A stretch of DNA of 64,000 nucleotides from Micromonospora chersina (GTDB taxonomy: Bacteria; Actinomycetota; Actinomycetes; Mycobacteriales; Micromonosporaceae). The first letter of the stretch is position 1. Each line of letters opens with the position of its first letter. Shown piece by piece: positions 54,990-64,000 of the stretch. The notes beneath the pieces were generated by a model that had not been told where the DNA came from, ran no database searches, and saw nothing but the letters and a program-made list of their open reading frames with translations. The translations under genes and the position numbers were made by a program. The stretch is from positions 4,154,001-4,218,000 of the forward strand of contig NZ_FMIB01000002.1 of the NCBI RefSeq assembly GCF_900091475.1, in the 5' to 3' direction.

Positions 54990-56540
54990 TCAGACCGGGG
55001 TGACGCCGTGCCGGCGCCGGGCGAAGTGCCGCTCCTTGCCACGCGCGGCGGCGAACCGGCGGACCAGCTCGGCGCGCAGCTCGTGCGGCTCGACGATGGC
55101 GTCCACCACCAGCTCGCTGGCGAGCCGGACGATGTCGATGTCGCGCTCGTACTCCTCGCGCTTCGCGGCCACGAAGGCGGCCCGCTCGGCCTCGTCCTCG
55201 ATGGCGGCGATCTTGTTGGCGTAGACGGCGTTGACCGCGGCCTCCGCGCCCATCACGGCGATCTTGGCGGTGGGCAGCGCGATGGTGGCGTCCGGCTCGA
55301 AGCCGGGGCCGGCCATCGCGTAGAGGCCGGCGCCGTACGCCTTGCGGACCACCACGCAGATCTTGGGTACGGTCGCCTCGGAGATCGCGGTGATCATCTT
55401 GGCGCCGTGCCGGATGATGCCCTGCTTCTCCACGGCGCTGCCGACCATGAACCCGGGCACGTCGGACAGGAACAGCAGCGGCACGTTGAACGCGTCGCAG
55501 AGCTGCACGAACCGGGTCGCCTTGTCGGCCGAGTCGACGAAGAGCACGCCGCCCTTGAACATCGAGTTGTTGCCGACCACGCCGACGACCTCGCCGTTCA
55601 GCCGGCCGAAGCCGATGGTCAGCTCCTTGGCCCAGAGCGCCTGGATCTCGAAGAAGCTGCCCTCGTCGAGCAGGCCCTTGACGTAGCGGCGCATGTCGAA
55701 CGCCTGCCGCTCGCTCGCCGGGACCAGCGCGGCCAGGTCGGCCTTCTCCGGCGCGGGCGTCGCCTCGGCGGCCGGCGGGGCCTGGGTCCAGTTGGTCGGC
55801 AGGTAGGACAGGTAGCGCCTGACCACGTCGAGCGCCTCGGCCTCGGTCTTGCAGAGGAAGTGCCCCACGCCGGACTCGGCGCAGTGCACCTTGGCCCCAC
55901 CCATCGCCTCCAGGGTGGTCTTCTCGCCGGTGACCATCTCGACCATGCGGTCGGAGCCGAGGTACATGCTGGCGTTGCCGTCGACCATGGCGACCACGTC
56001 GCAGAACGCGGGGATGTAGGCGCCGCCCGCGGCGCTCGGCCCGAACAGGGCGCAGACCTGCGGAATCGAACCCGAGGCGCGGACCTGGTTCCAGAAGATC
56101 TTGCCGGCGCCCCGCCGACCGGGGAAGAGGTCGACCTGGTCGGTGATCCGGGCCCCGGCCGAATCGACCAGGTAGACCATGGGCACGCTTGTCGAGTAGG
56201 CCCGCTCGATGATCCGGATGATCTTCTCGACGGTGCGGGCGCCCCAGCTGCCGGCCTTCACCGTGGAGTCGTTCGCCATGAGGCAGACCGGGCGGCCGTC
56301 GATGGTGGCGGTGCCGGTGACCACGCCGTCGGCGGGCAGCCCCTCGGCCATCGCGTTGGCGTAGAGCCCGTCCTCGACGAAGGACCCCTCGTCCACCAGG
56401 TACGCGACCCGCTCGCGGGCGAACAGCTTGCCCTTGGCGGCGTTCGCCGCGTGGTACTTGTCCGCACCGCCGGCCTTGGCGCGCTTGCGCAGCTGCTCCA
56501 GAGCCTCACCGTCGAGCGTCACGCCGACTCCCATTGCCAC
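54990..56540 (-). CDS. accD1: Acyl-CoA carboxylase carboxyltransferase (beta) subunit, AccD1/methylcrotonyl type
   Basis: A 516-residue biotin-dependent carboxyltransferase that moves CO2 from carboxybiotin to an acyl-CoA. Both crotonase-fold halves are present: the N-terminal GARITDQVDLFPGRRGAGKIF and SGSIPQVCALFGPSAAGGAY, and the C-terminal FLSDVPGFMVGSAVEKQGIIRHGAKMI with GAGLYAMAGPGFEPD. The phenylalanine/valine-rich PGFMVG pocket and cluster membership favour 3-methylcrotonyl-CoA over propionyl-CoA. A TAGCCT-like -10 and an AACGATCGTT palindrome at 56572 lie upstream, so it has its own controlled promoter. It is followed by the dehydrogenase gene. Confidence 0.92.
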   Translation of the reverse strand: MAMGVGVTLDGEALEQLRKRAKAGGADKYHAANAAKGKLFARERVAYLVDEGSFVEDGLYANAMAEGLPADGVVTGTATIDGRPVCLMANDSTVKAGSWGARTVEKIIRIIERAYSTSVPMVYLVDSAGARITDQVDLFPGRRGAGKIFWNQVRASGSIPQVCALFGPSAAGGAYIPAFCDVVAMVDGNASMYLGSDRMVEMVTGEKTTLEAMGGAKVHCAESGVGHFLCKTEAEALDVVRRYLSYLPTNWTQAPPAAEATPAPEKADLAALVPASERQAFDMRRYVKGLLDEGSFFEIQALWAKELTIGFGRLNGEVVGVVGNNSMFKGGVLFVDSADKATRFVQLCDAFNVPLLFLSDVPGFMVGSAVEKQGIIRHGAKMITAISEATVPKICVVVRKAYGAGLYAMAGPGFEPDATIALPTAKIAVMGAEAAVNAVYANKIAAIEDEAERAAFVAAKREEYERDIDIVRLASELVVDAIVEPHELRAELVRRFAAARGKERHFARRRHGVTPV

Positions 56541-56571
56541 CGGCCGCCTTGTGGGCGCACCGACCGACCTG

Positions 56572-56581
56572 AACGATCGTT
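56572..56581. promoter_or_regulatory. Candidate TetR operator at the accD1 promoter
   Basis: AACGATCGTT, 31 bases upstream of accD1. On the minus strand it reads CCTAACGATCGTT, sharing the half-site TAACG-N2-CGTT with the palindrome at 59204-59219. Confidence 0.5.
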
Positions 56582-56653
56582 AGGCTATCCCATCCAAACC
56601 CGGTCCGGCGACCCCACGCCGGCCTCCCGCGCCGGCCTCCCGCCGACCCCTGC

Positions 56654-56713
56654 GTTGATCAAGAAGTTCGCGTCCGGATCGGGCCGGATTGAGACGCAAA
56701 CTTCTTGATCAAC
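56654..56713. repeat. Long inverted repeat A, flanking hmgL on the left
   Basis: Two 21-base arms (56654-56674 / 56693-56713) with a single mismatch and an 18-base loop. The outer arm begins GTTGATCAAGAAGTT. It lies past the stop of the HMG-CoA lyase gene and could act as a terminator, but it lacks a T run. It is closely related to inverted repeat B at 57718. Confidence 0.8.
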
Positions 56714-56726
56714 TCTGCGGGGGTGG

Positions 56727-57647
56727 TCAGGAGGGGATCGGGGTCAGGCGGGTGCGCGGGCCGGCGCGGAGGACGCCGGAGGGGAGCTTCTTGCCGACCA
56801 GTTCCTCGGCCAGCTCGGCGGCCTCGACCAGCGCGTCCAGGTCGATCCCGGTGTCGATGCCCATGTCGTGCAGCATGTGCACGGCCTCCTCGGTGGCCAG
56901 GTTGCCGCTGGCGCCCGGGGCGTACGGGCAGCCGCCGAGGCCGCCGACGCTGGCGTCGAACTCGGTGATCCCCAGCTCCATGGCCGTGAGCATGTTGGCC
57001 AGTGCGGTGCCCCGCGTGTTGTGGAAGTGCAGCAGCACCGGCACGTGGGCGTTGCGGTCCCGGACCGCGGTGACGAGTTCGCGGACCCGCCGGGGCGTGC
57101 CCATGCCGGTGGTGTCGCCGAACGCCACCCGGTCGGCGCCGTCCCGGACCACCCGGTCGACGATGCCGGCCACGCGCTTCGGGTCGACGTCGCCCTCGTA
57201 CGGGCAGCCGAAGCTGGTCGCCACGATCACCTCGGCGGTCGCGCCCGCGCCATGCAGCAGGTCGATCAGCTCGGCGATGTCGTCGAGCGACTCCTCCGTG
57301 GAGCGGTTGACGTTGCGCCGGTTGTGCGTGTCGCTGGCCGAGACCACCACCTCGATCTCGGTGAAGCCGGCGGCGAGGGCGCGCTGCGCGCCCCGGCTGT
57401 TCGGCACCAGCGCGGAGTAGCGCACCCCGTCGGCCTTCGCGGCCCGCTGCCACACCTCGTCGGCGTCGGCCATCTGCGGGATCGCCTTAGGGTGCACGAA
57501 GGACACGGCCTCGATCCGCCGCACGCCGGTGCGCGACAGCGCGTCGATCAGCCGCACCTTGGCGTCGGTGGGGATGGGCTCCTCGTTCTGGAGCCCGTCG
57601 CGCGGCCCGACCTCCCGGATGGAGACGAAGTCCGGCAGTTCCGCCAT
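56727..57647 (-). CDS. hmgL: Hydroxymethylglutaryl-CoA lyase
   Basis: A 306-residue TIM-barrel lyase that splits HMG-CoA into acetoacetate and acetyl-CoA, the last step of leucine breakdown. The opening REVGPRDGLQNE holds the catalytic Arg-Asp pair; the metal-binding region HFHNTRGTAL and the active-site cysteine loop GGLGGCPYAPGASGN are complete. It is flanked on both sides by long inverted repeats of one family. It sits 150 bases after the biotin carboxylase gene. The start is ATG. Confidence 0.95.
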   Translation of the reverse strand: MAELPDFVSIREVGPRDGLQNEEPIPTDAKVRLIDALSRTGVRRIEAVSFVHPKAIPQMADADEVWQRAAKADGVRYSALVPNSRGAQRALAAGFTEIEVVVSASDTHNRRNVNRSTEESLDDIAELIDLLHGAGATAEVIVATSFGCPYEGDVDPKRVAGIVDRVVRDGADRVAFGDTTGMGTPRRVRELVTAVRDRNAHVPVLLHFHNTRGTALANMLTAMELGITEFDASVGGLGGCPYAPGASGNLATEEAVHMLHDMGIDTGIDLDALVEAAELAEELVGKKLPSGVLRAGPRTRLTPIPS

Positions 57648-57717
57648 AAGGGGTCACCTCGCTGTGACGGTGTTACGTGATGGGTCCTCCCAGCATCCCA
57701 CCCGGCCGGCCCCCGCC

Positions 57718-57778
57718 GGTGATCATGAAGTTAGCGGCGCCAAAAGGGACCAGTTCTGCCGCCAACTTCATGATCAAC
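57718..57778. repeat. Long inverted repeat B, flanking hmgL on the right
   Basis: Two 21-base arms (57718-57738 / 57758-57778) with two mismatches and a 19-base loop, between biotin carboxylase and hmgL. The arm core TTGATCATGAAGTT resembles the TTGATCAAGAAGTT core of repeat A, and loops differ completely. Confidence 0.8.
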
Positions 57779-57797
57779 CCCGAGGGGGCGGCGGGCG

Positions 57798-59132
<1,335 letters not shown>

Positions 59133-59135
<3 letters not shown>

Positions 59136-59186
59136 GGAAGGGTCCCTTCTTAACGCCTCTTGCATAGCAGGGGCCCCTTCATAACA
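59133..59186 (-). repeat. 54-bp interspersed intergenic repeat, copy 2
   Basis: The inverted counterpart of 13290-13343, with 44 of 54 bases identical and no gaps. On the minus strand its last three bases (TTG) are the start codon of the biotin carboxylase gene, and the preceding AAGGGA is the only ribosome-site-like sequence, so the element seems to have become the gene's translation start. Confidence 0.8.
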
Positions 59187-59203
59187 CGCGCACGGCGCGC
59201 GTG

Positions 59204-59219
59204 CTTAACGCACGTTAAG
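59204..59219. promoter_or_regulatory. Palindromic operator upstream of biotin carboxylase
   Basis: CTTAACGCACGTTAAG, a 7-2-7 perfect palindrome in the gap between the TetR gene and the carboxylase gene. An adjacent CACGCGC-ACG-GCGCGTG inverted repeat at 59185-59203 (approximate) may be a second site. Confidence 0.6.
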
Positions 59220-59231
59220 GCGTGCCGGGCG

Positions 59232-59858
59232 TCAGGCCGGGTCTGTGGGGGCGAGAAGCGCGGCCAGCGTGGCGCCCCGCAGCAGCTCAGCCCGGCGGCG
59301 GCGATCCACCTCGCCACCGAGGAACGGGGTGGAGTTCATGAGGCCGAACGCCGCGTGCGCGAGCACCCGCGCCTCGCCGTCCGGCAGCCCCGGGTGCAGC
59401 GCGGTCAGCACGGTCACCCACTCCTCGACGTACATCCGCTGGAGCCGGCGGATGCGGCGGCGCGGCTCGTCCGGGAGGCGGTCCAGCTCGTGCAGGTGCA
59501 GGGCGATCACCGCGGGGTTGGCCAGCGCGAAGTCGACGTGGAAGTCGATGAGCGACTCCAGCGTGCCGCGCGGGTCGTCGGGGTGGTTGGCGGCCCGCTC
59601 CTTGCCACCCGCGAGCAGCCCCTCGCTCACCGGGATCAGCGCGGCGACCAGCATCGCCTCCTTGCCGGCGAAGTGGTGGTAGAGCGCCGGGCCGGTGACC
59701 CCGGCGGCCGCGCCGATGTCGTCCATCGACACGCCGTGGTAGCCGCGCGCCGCGAAGAGCCCGACCGCGATCTCCAGGATCTCGTCCCGCCGGGACCGGC
59801 GCCGGCCCGCACCCGTCGCGCCGTTCGCCGCGCCCCGCGCCTGCTGTTCCACCGCCAC
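59232..59858 (-). CDS. TetR-family regulator of the leucine-type cluster
   Basis: A 208-residue TetR-family repressor. The N-terminal helix-turn-helix (about residues 22-68) reads RRDEILEIAVGLFAARGYHGVSMDDIGAAAGVTGPALYHHFAGKEAML. The ligand domain has the FHVDFALANPAVIALHLHELDRL helix typical of acyl-CoA-responsive members. It is the upstream gene of the acyl-CoA cluster on the same strand, and palindromes AACG-N2-CGTT occur before the carboxylase and before accD1, so it is the probable pathway repressor, released by an acyl-CoA. This last step is inference. Confidence 0.92.
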   Translation of the reverse strand: MAVEQQARGAANGATGAGRRRSRRDEILEIAVGLFAARGYHGVSMDDIGAAAGVTGPALYHHFAGKEAMLVAALIPVSEGLLAGGKERAANHPDDPRGTLESLIDFHVDFALANPAVIALHLHELDRLPDEPRRRIRRLQRMYVEEWVTVLTALHPGLPDGEARVLAHAAFGLMNSTPFLGGEVDRRRRAELLRGATLAALLAPTDPA

Positions 59859-59971
59859 CGGGCCAGCCTAGACCGCGCGCCCAAGCTGGTGGAGTCTCGG
59901 TTACCCGTCGGTCGCCTCACATCCCGGGCCGCTTGACCCTCGACCGGGTTCAGGCCGCAGGGTCCGTCGGC

Positions 59972-61171
59972 ATGACCGCTACCGCTACCGCGCTCGGCCG
60001 GGACTACCGGCTGCTCTGGTCCGCCGCCGTTTCGTCCCGCTTCGGCGACGCGCTGCGTACGCCGGCCCTGGCCCTGCTGGCCGCCGCGCTCACCCGCGAT
60101 CCCCGGGCGATCGCCGCGGTGACCGTGGCCGGGCAGCTCCCGCCGCTGCTGTTCGGGCTGCTCGGCGGCGCGTACGCCGACCGGTGGGACCGGCGGCGGA
60201 CCATGGCGGCGGTGGACGGGGCCCGGGCCGTGGTGGTGGCGGCGCTGGCCGTGCTGGTCGCCACCGGCCGGGCCGGGGTCGCCGTGCTGGCCGCCGCCGC
60301 GTTCCTGCTCGCCACCCTGGGCACGCTCTTCGACGCGTCCGCCTTCGCCCTGCTGCCGTCGCTCGTGTCGCCGGGCGCCCTGGCCACCGCCAACGGCCGG
60401 CTCCAGGCCGGGACGGCCGTCGCGGGCGGACTCCTCGGCACCCCGCTGGCGGGGGTCCTCTTCGCCCTGGCCGCGTCGCTCCCGCTTGCCGTGGACGCGA
60501 TCACATTCGCCCTCGCGGCCGCCCTCGTCCTCGCCCTCCGCCCGCTGCCGGCGGCCCCGCCCCGGCCGGCCGGTCGGGGGGTGTGGCGGGAGGCGTGGGC
60601 CGGAATGCGGTGGGTGCGCCGGGACCGGGTGCTGTGGGGGATCGCCCTCGCCTCGGCCGGGTCGAACGTGGCGATCAGCGGGGTGATGGCGGTGCTGGTG
60701 CTCTACGCGCTCGGGGCCCTGCGGGTGCCGGCGCAGGCGTACGGGTTGTTCGCGGCGGGGGTGGTGGCCGGTGGGCTGCTCGGTGCGCTGGTCGCCGGCC
60801 GGGTGGCAGCGCGGTTCGGCACCCTGCCCGCGCTGCGCGCCGTGCTGCTCGGGCAGACCGTGGCGCTGGCCGGGTTCGCCCTGGCCCGCGGCCCGGTGAC
60901 CGGGGGCGTCGCGCTGGCCGCGTTCGCCGCCGGCACCACGATCTGGAACAGCCTGTGGTCGGCGTACGGGCAGGGGCACGTGCCGGCGGAGCTGCTCGGG
61001 CGGGTCGGCGCGGCGCAGCGGGTGGTCGGCCTGGCCGCCGCGCCGGTCGGGGCGGCGCTTGCCGGGTTCGCCGGCGAGGCGTACGGCGTCGGCCCGGTGG
61101 TCGGCGCGGCGGCGGGCGTGTTCGCCCTGGTCACCGCCGCCGCGTGGGGAACGTTCCGCAGCACGGCCTGA
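59972..61171 (+). CDS. MFS transporter
   Basis: A 399-residue major facilitator with about twelve helices. The family A-motif appears as GGAYADRWDRRRTMAAVDG after helix 2. The central loop (about residues 190-215) is short and positive. The protein resembles the drug-export-like group of actinomycete MFS proteins (LLWSAAVSSRFGDALRTPAL). The substrate is unknown. I chose the ATG at 59972; earlier starts have no ribosome site. Its stop is three bases from that of the convergent FAD monooxygenase. Confidence 0.9.
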   Translation: MTATATALGRDYRLLWSAAVSSRFGDALRTPALALLAAALTRDPRAIAAVTVAGQLPPLLFGLLGGAYADRWDRRRTMAAVDGARAVVVAALAVLVATGRAGVAVLAAAAFLLATLGTLFDASAFALLPSLVSPGALATANGRLQAGTAVAGGLLGTPLAGVLFALAASLPLAVDAITFALAAALVLALRPLPAAPPRPAGRGVWREAWAGMRWVRRDRVLWGIALASAGSNVAISGVMAVLVLYALGALRVPAQAYGLFAAGVVAGGLLGALVAGRVAARFGTLPALRAVLLGQTVALAGFALARGPVTGGVALAAFAAGTTIWNSLWSAYGQGHVPAELLGRVGAAQRVVGLAAAPVGAALAGFAGEAYGVGPVVGAAAGVFALVTAAAWGTFRSTA

Positions 61172-61174
61172 TCC

Positions 61175-62329
61175 TCAGCGGCCCGTCGGTTCGAAGCCGG
61201 CCAGCCGGACGGCGAGCCGCTGCCGGACCGGCGGCAGGACCGAGGCTCCCCGGAGCAGCAGGTCGCGCAGGGGGCGGGTGGCCGGCGGGACGGCGGTGAG
61301 CCGGGTGAGACCGGCGGCGAAGCCGAGCACCTCCTCGGCGAGCGGGCGGCGGGCGGCGGCGTACCCGTCGAGGAGCGCGTCGGGGCCTCCGGCCAGCACG
61401 GCGGCGAGGGTGTCGCCCAGGGCGACCCCGTCGCGCAGGCCGAGGTTCATCCCCTGCCCGCCGGCCGGGCTGTGCACGTGCGCCGCGTCCCCGGCGAGCA
61501 GAACGGGGCCGGACCGGTAGGTGCCGGCGATGCGGTGGTGGATCCGGAACCGGGAACTCCAGCGCACGTCGGTGACCCGGTCCGGCCGCCGGGCCGGCCC
61601 CCGCTCGTCGAGCAGGTCCTGGAAATGGCGGGCCTGCGGCTCGCGGGGCGCGTCCGGCACCGAGGCGACCACCCGTACGGTGCCGTCGGGCAGCGGCGCC
61701 CAGACCAGCGGCCCCCGCGGGGCGAGGAAGAGGTTGACCTGGTCGCGCGGCAGGGCGCTGTCCACCCGGATGTCGGCGAGCAGGAACGACTCGCCGGGGT
61801 CGGTGGGCCCGCCGAAGTCGATGCCGGCCAGCTCGCGGACCGGGCTGCGCATGCCGTCGGCGCCGACGACCCAGCGGGTCCGGACCTTCTCGCCACCCGC
61901 GAACGTGGCCGTGGCGCCGCCGCCGTCGAGGTCGAGGCCGGTCAGCTCATACGGCCGGAGCACCCGCCCGCCGAGCGCGGCGAGCCGGTCGGCGAGCACC
62001 GCCTCGGTCTCGGCCTGGGAGACCAGCAGCGCGTACGGGTAGCGGGACGGCAACCTGTCGAAGGGGACGGTGAGCAGCACCCGGTCCCGCTCGCGGACGG
62101 TGAACCGCCTCGACGGCAGCCCGCGGGCGGCCAGCGGGGCGGCGACGCCGATCCGGTCCAGCACCTCCAGGGTGCCGGCGTGCACCACGGCGGCCCGTGA
62201 GGTGACCGGCGGGGTGGCGAGCCGGTCCACCACTGTCGCGGTGACGCCGTGCCCCGCCAGGGTGGCGGCCACGGCCAGGCCGGTCGGCCCGGCACCCACC
62301 ACGAGGACATCGGTGCGCTCGGGAAGCAT
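61175..62329 (-). CDS. FAD-dependent aromatic monooxygenase (PHBH-like)
   Basis: A 384-residue group A flavoprotein hydroxylase. The N-terminal Rossmann motif VVGAGPTGLAVAATLAGHG binds FAD; the DG-type motif VVGADGMRSPVREL and the second FAD motif LLAGDAAHVHSPAGGQGMNLGLRD are intact. Such enzymes hydroxylate or degrade aromatic compounds, including some antibiotics of the tetracycline or rifampicin type. It is divergent from a TetR gene with two operators between them, so an aromatic or drug inducer is plausible. The substrate is not known. The start ATG follows GGGACGATG-type sequence. Confidence 0.92.
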   Translation of the reverse strand: MLPERTDVLVVGAGPTGLAVAATLAGHGVTATVVDRLATPPVTSRAAVVHAGTLEVLDRIGVAAPLAARGLPSRRFTVRERDRVLLTVPFDRLPSRYPYALLVSQAETEAVLADRLAALGGRVLRPYELTGLDLDGGGATATFAGGEKVRTRWVVGADGMRSPVRELAGIDFGGPTDPGESFLLADIRVDSALPRDQVNLFLAPRGPLVWAPLPDGTVRVVASVPDAPREPQARHFQDLLDERGPARRPDRVTDVRWSSRFRIHHRIAGTYRSGPVLLAGDAAHVHSPAGGQGMNLGLRDGVALGDTLAAVLAGGPDALLDGYAAARRPLAEEVLGFAAGLTRLTAVPPATRPLRDLLLRGASVLPPVRQRLAVRLAGFEPTGR

Positions 62330-62361
62330 CGTCCCACCTCCAGCTATGTCAACAACTGTTT

Positions 62362-62377
62362 GCCAACACTTGTTGAC
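62362..62377. promoter_or_regulatory. TetR operator site 1
   Basis: GCCAACACTTGTTGAC, a near-palindrome in the gap between the FAD monooxygenase and TetR genes. Its reverse complement closely matches site 2. Confidence 0.6.
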
Positions 62378-62403
62378 GACGGTAGGCGCGGCGCGGCTTC
62401 TAT

Positions 62404-62419
62404 GTCAACGCTTGTTGGC
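62404..62419. promoter_or_regulatory. TetR operator site 2
   Basis: GTCAACGCTTGTTGGC, 42 bases from site 1, about four helical turns, so two dimers could lie on one face of the DNA. It abuts the TACAGT -10 of the TetR gene at 62421-62426. Confidence 0.6.
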
Positions 62420-62433
62420 CTACAGTTGTGGGC

Positions 62434-63009
62434 ATGACCGACACGGCACCCCGCGCCCGCCGCTCGGACGCCACCCGGGCCGCCATCCTGCGCGCCGCCC
62501 GGGAGCGGTTCGCCGCCGACGGCTACGAGCGGGCCACCATCCGGGCCATCGCCGCCGAGGCCCGGATCGACCCGTCCATGGTGATGCGCTACTACGGCAG
62601 CAAGGAGGGGCTCTTCGCCGCGGCCGCCGAGTTCGACCTGCGCCTGCCGGACCTGACCGCCGTGCCGCCGGACAACCTCGGCGAGACGCTGGTGCGGCAC
62701 TTCCTCCGCCGCTGGGAGGGCGACGAGACGCTCGCCGCCCTGCTCCGGGCCGCCAGCACCAACCCGGGAGCGGCCGAGCGGATGCGCCTCCTCTTCGCCG
62801 ACCAGCTCGCCGCGGCCGTGGCCGGCTTCGGCACCGACCCGGCGTCCACCGCCCGCCGGGCCGGCCTCGTGGCCAGCCAGACCCTCGGCCTGGCCTTCAC
62901 CCGGTACATCGTCCGCCTGCCGCCGGTCGTGGAGATGACGCCGGACGAGCTCGTCGCCTGGGTCGCACCGACCCTCCAGCGCTACCTCACCGGCCGGCCC
63001 GAGAGCTGA
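62434..63009 (+). CDS. TetR-family transcriptional regulator
   Basis: A 191-residue TetR regulator. The helix-turn-helix is clear: RAAILRAARERFAADGYERATIRAIAAEARIDPSMVMRYYGSKEGLF. The C-terminal TetR_C-like domain carries RHFLRRWEGDETLAALLRAA and RAGLVASQTLGLAFTRYIVRL. It is divergent from the FAD monooxygenase, and it probably represses both genes. The ATG at 62434 lies seven bases after a TACAGT box, which suggests a leaderless mRNA; a GTG two codons upstream is the alternative. Confidence 0.93.
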   Translation: MTDTAPRARRSDATRAAILRAARERFAADGYERATIRAIAAEARIDPSMVMRYYGSKEGLFAAAAEFDLRLPDLTAVPPDNLGETLVRHFLRRWEGDETLAALLRAASTNPGAAERMRLLFADQLAAAVAGFGTDPASTARRAGLVASQTLGLAFTRYIVRLPPVVEMTPDELVAWVAPTLQRYLTGRPES

Positions 63010-63032
63010 CCCACCCGGCCCGGAAACGGAAA

Positions 63033-63064
63033 GGTCCCCGCGGGCGACACGCCACGCGGGGACC
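63033..63064. terminator. Bidirectional terminator hairpin
   Basis: Ten-bp arms GGTCCCCGCG/CGCGGGGACC (63033-63042 / 63055-63064) between the convergent TetR and sulfurtransferase genes. Confidence 0.75.
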
Positions 63065-63075
63065 GGCCGGCCGGG

Positions 63076-63978
63076 TCAGCCGTTGATGCTGCCCGGCTCG
63101 TCGCCCCGCACGACGGGGGCCCGGACCAGGTTGCCCCACTCGGTCCACGAGCCGTCGTAGTTGCGCACCCTCGGGAACCCGAGCAGGTGCTGCAGCACGA
63201 ACCAGGTGTGGCTGGACCGCTCGCCGATCCGGCAGTACGCCACCACGTCGTCGGACGGGCTCAGGCCGAGCTGGTCCTGATAGATGGCACGCAGCTCGTC
63301 GACCGGCTTGAAGGTGCCGTCGTCGTTGGCGGCGGCCTTCCACGGCTTGCTCAGCGCCCCCGGGATGTGCCCGCCGCGCAGCGCGCCCTCCTGCGGGTAC
63401 GCCGCCATGTGCAGCATCTCGCCCGTGTACTCCCCCGGCGACCGCACGTCGACGAGCGGCCGGCCGGCGGCCACGTGCGCCATCACCTCGTCGCGGAACG
63501 CCCGGATCGGCGCGTCGTTCCGCTCCGGCACCGGGTAGTCGGCGCGCGGCCGGGTCACCTTGTCCTTGGACATCTCGCGCCCCTCGGCGACCCACTTCAT
63601 CCGGCCGCCGTCGAGCAGCCGGACGTCGGCGTGCCCGAAGAGCTTGAACACCCAGAGGGCGTACGCGGCCCACCAGTTGAAGTTGTCGCCGTAGAAGACC
63701 ACCGTGTCGTCGCGGCCGATGCCCTTGGCGGCGCACAGCTCGGCGAAGCTCTTGGCGTCCAGGTAGTCCCGGCTCACCTGGTCGTTCAGCTCGGTGTGCC
63801 AGTCGACCTTCACGGCGCCGGGGATGTGGCCGGTGTCGTAGAGCAGGACGTCCTCGTCGGACTCGACCACCACGAGGCCCTCGTCGCCCAGGTGCTCGGC
63901 CAGCCACTCCGTGGTGACCAGGCGCTGCGGGTCGGCGTACGACTGGAAGTGCGGATTCGGATCACTCGGCACAGGCAT
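63076..63978 (-). CDS. Thiosulfate/3-mercaptopyruvate sulfurtransferase (two rhodanese domains)
   Basis: A 300-residue tandem rhodanese resembling mycobacterial CysA-type thiosulfate sulfurtransferases. The first domain (about residues 15-135) is inactive but structural ([16 protein letters not shown]). The second (about 155-290) holds the active-site cysteine C249 in [11 protein letters not shown], the persulfide-forming loop, and the [10 protein letters not shown] segment. It moves sulfane sulfur to cyanide or other thiols. The ATG at 63978 is preferred; a TTG three codons upstream is also possible, and the promoter region is cut by the window edge. Confidence 0.94.
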   Translation of the reverse strand: MPVPSDPNPHFQSYADPQRLVTTEWLAEHLGDEGLVVVESDEDVLLYDTGHIPGAVKVDWHTELNDQVSRDYLDAKSFAELCAAKGIGRDDTVVFYGDNFNWWAAYALWVFKLFGHADVRLLDGGRMKWVAEGREMSKDKVTRPRADYPVPERNDAPIRAFRDEVMAHVAAGRPLVDVRSPGEYTGEMLHMAAYPQEGALRGGHIPGALSKPWKAAANDDGTFKPVDELRAIYQDQLGLSPSDDVVAYCRIGERSSHTWFVLQHLLGFPRVRNYDGSWTEWGNLVRAPVVRGDEPGSING

Positions 63979-64000
63979 GAGCCCCAAGGTACGCCGGATC

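Noticed and set aside
59136..59165. ATG start at 59165 for the biotin carboxylase
   Set aside because: It would add ten residues translated from the interspersed repeat before the conserved FESLLVANRGEI block; TTG at 59135 fits the family. Not fully excluded.

Overview
The window is high-GC actinobacterial chromosome, most likely from a Micromonospora-like member of the Micromonosporaceae. This rests on GC-rich third positions, frequent GTG/TTG starts, and the block crgA - DUF881 gene - class E sortase - trpG/pabA followed by the opposed run fhaA-fhaB-pstP-rodA-pbpA-pknA-pknB. In actinomycetes that arrangement lies beside the chromosomal origin. No rRNA, CRISPR array, integrase, transposase or prophage gene was recognised.

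Layout. 1-10.7 kb is an accessory stretch of small enzymes and regulators: PadR, NUDIX, LysR with a clear operator, DUF1801, two VOC proteins, aldo/keto reductase, GNAT, DUF899, an aminoglycoside-adenylyltransferase-like protein and MOSC. It ends with an orphan WapI-type immunity gene and a decayed gene carrying a frameshift plus a stop. 10.7-22.7 kb holds tRNA-Gly(CCC), a secreted M43 metalloprotease, dcd, two coiled-coil NlpC/P60 endopeptidases (the first under a c-di-AMP ydaO-type riboswitch), a large secreted amidase, two CNNM/HlyC transporters and an EtfD-like Fe-S oxidoreductase. 22.9-36.2 kb is the conserved cell-division and cell-wall signalling region: crgA, sortase, glutamine amidotransferase, the Ser/Thr kinase operon, and tRNA-Leu(CAG). 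36.2-43.5 kb carries an epimerase and WecG/TagA transferase pair, a subtilisin-like secreted protease and an XRE/DUF397 regulatory pair.

43.6-47.5 kb contains four membrane proteins, two of them orphan PASTA proteins without a kinase. One PASTA protein has seven DATR-type motifs in its cytoplasmic tail. 47.7-53.6 kb has a GCS2-type ligase, a divergent YceI/MarR pair and a large ATPase-type XRE regulator. 53.7-59.9 kb is a branched-chain (leucine-type) acyl-CoA catabolic cluster: TetR, biotin carboxylase, HMG-CoA lyase, carboxyltransferase and acyl-CoA dehydrogenase. It has matching palindromes at two promoters, but no biotin carrier domain. The window closes with an MFS transporter, an FAD monooxygenase/TetR divergent pair with two operators 42 bp apart, and a rhodanese.

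How the genes work together. Peptidoglycan growth and its sensing dominate: PknA/PknB and PstP set phosphorylation, FhaA/FhaB read it, PbpA/RodA and CrgA build the septum and wall, and the NlpC/P60 enzymes and amidase cut the wall. The orphan PASTA proteins may listen to the same muropeptides. Several non-coding features are not explained by genes: a 54-bp interspersed repeat present twice (one copy appears to supply a start codon), a related pair of long inverted repeats flanking the HMG-CoA lyase gene, two minisatellites, and several TANNNT boxes placed 6-7 bases before start codons, suggesting leaderless mRNAs. Coordinates of starts were chosen by reading; no database search was run.
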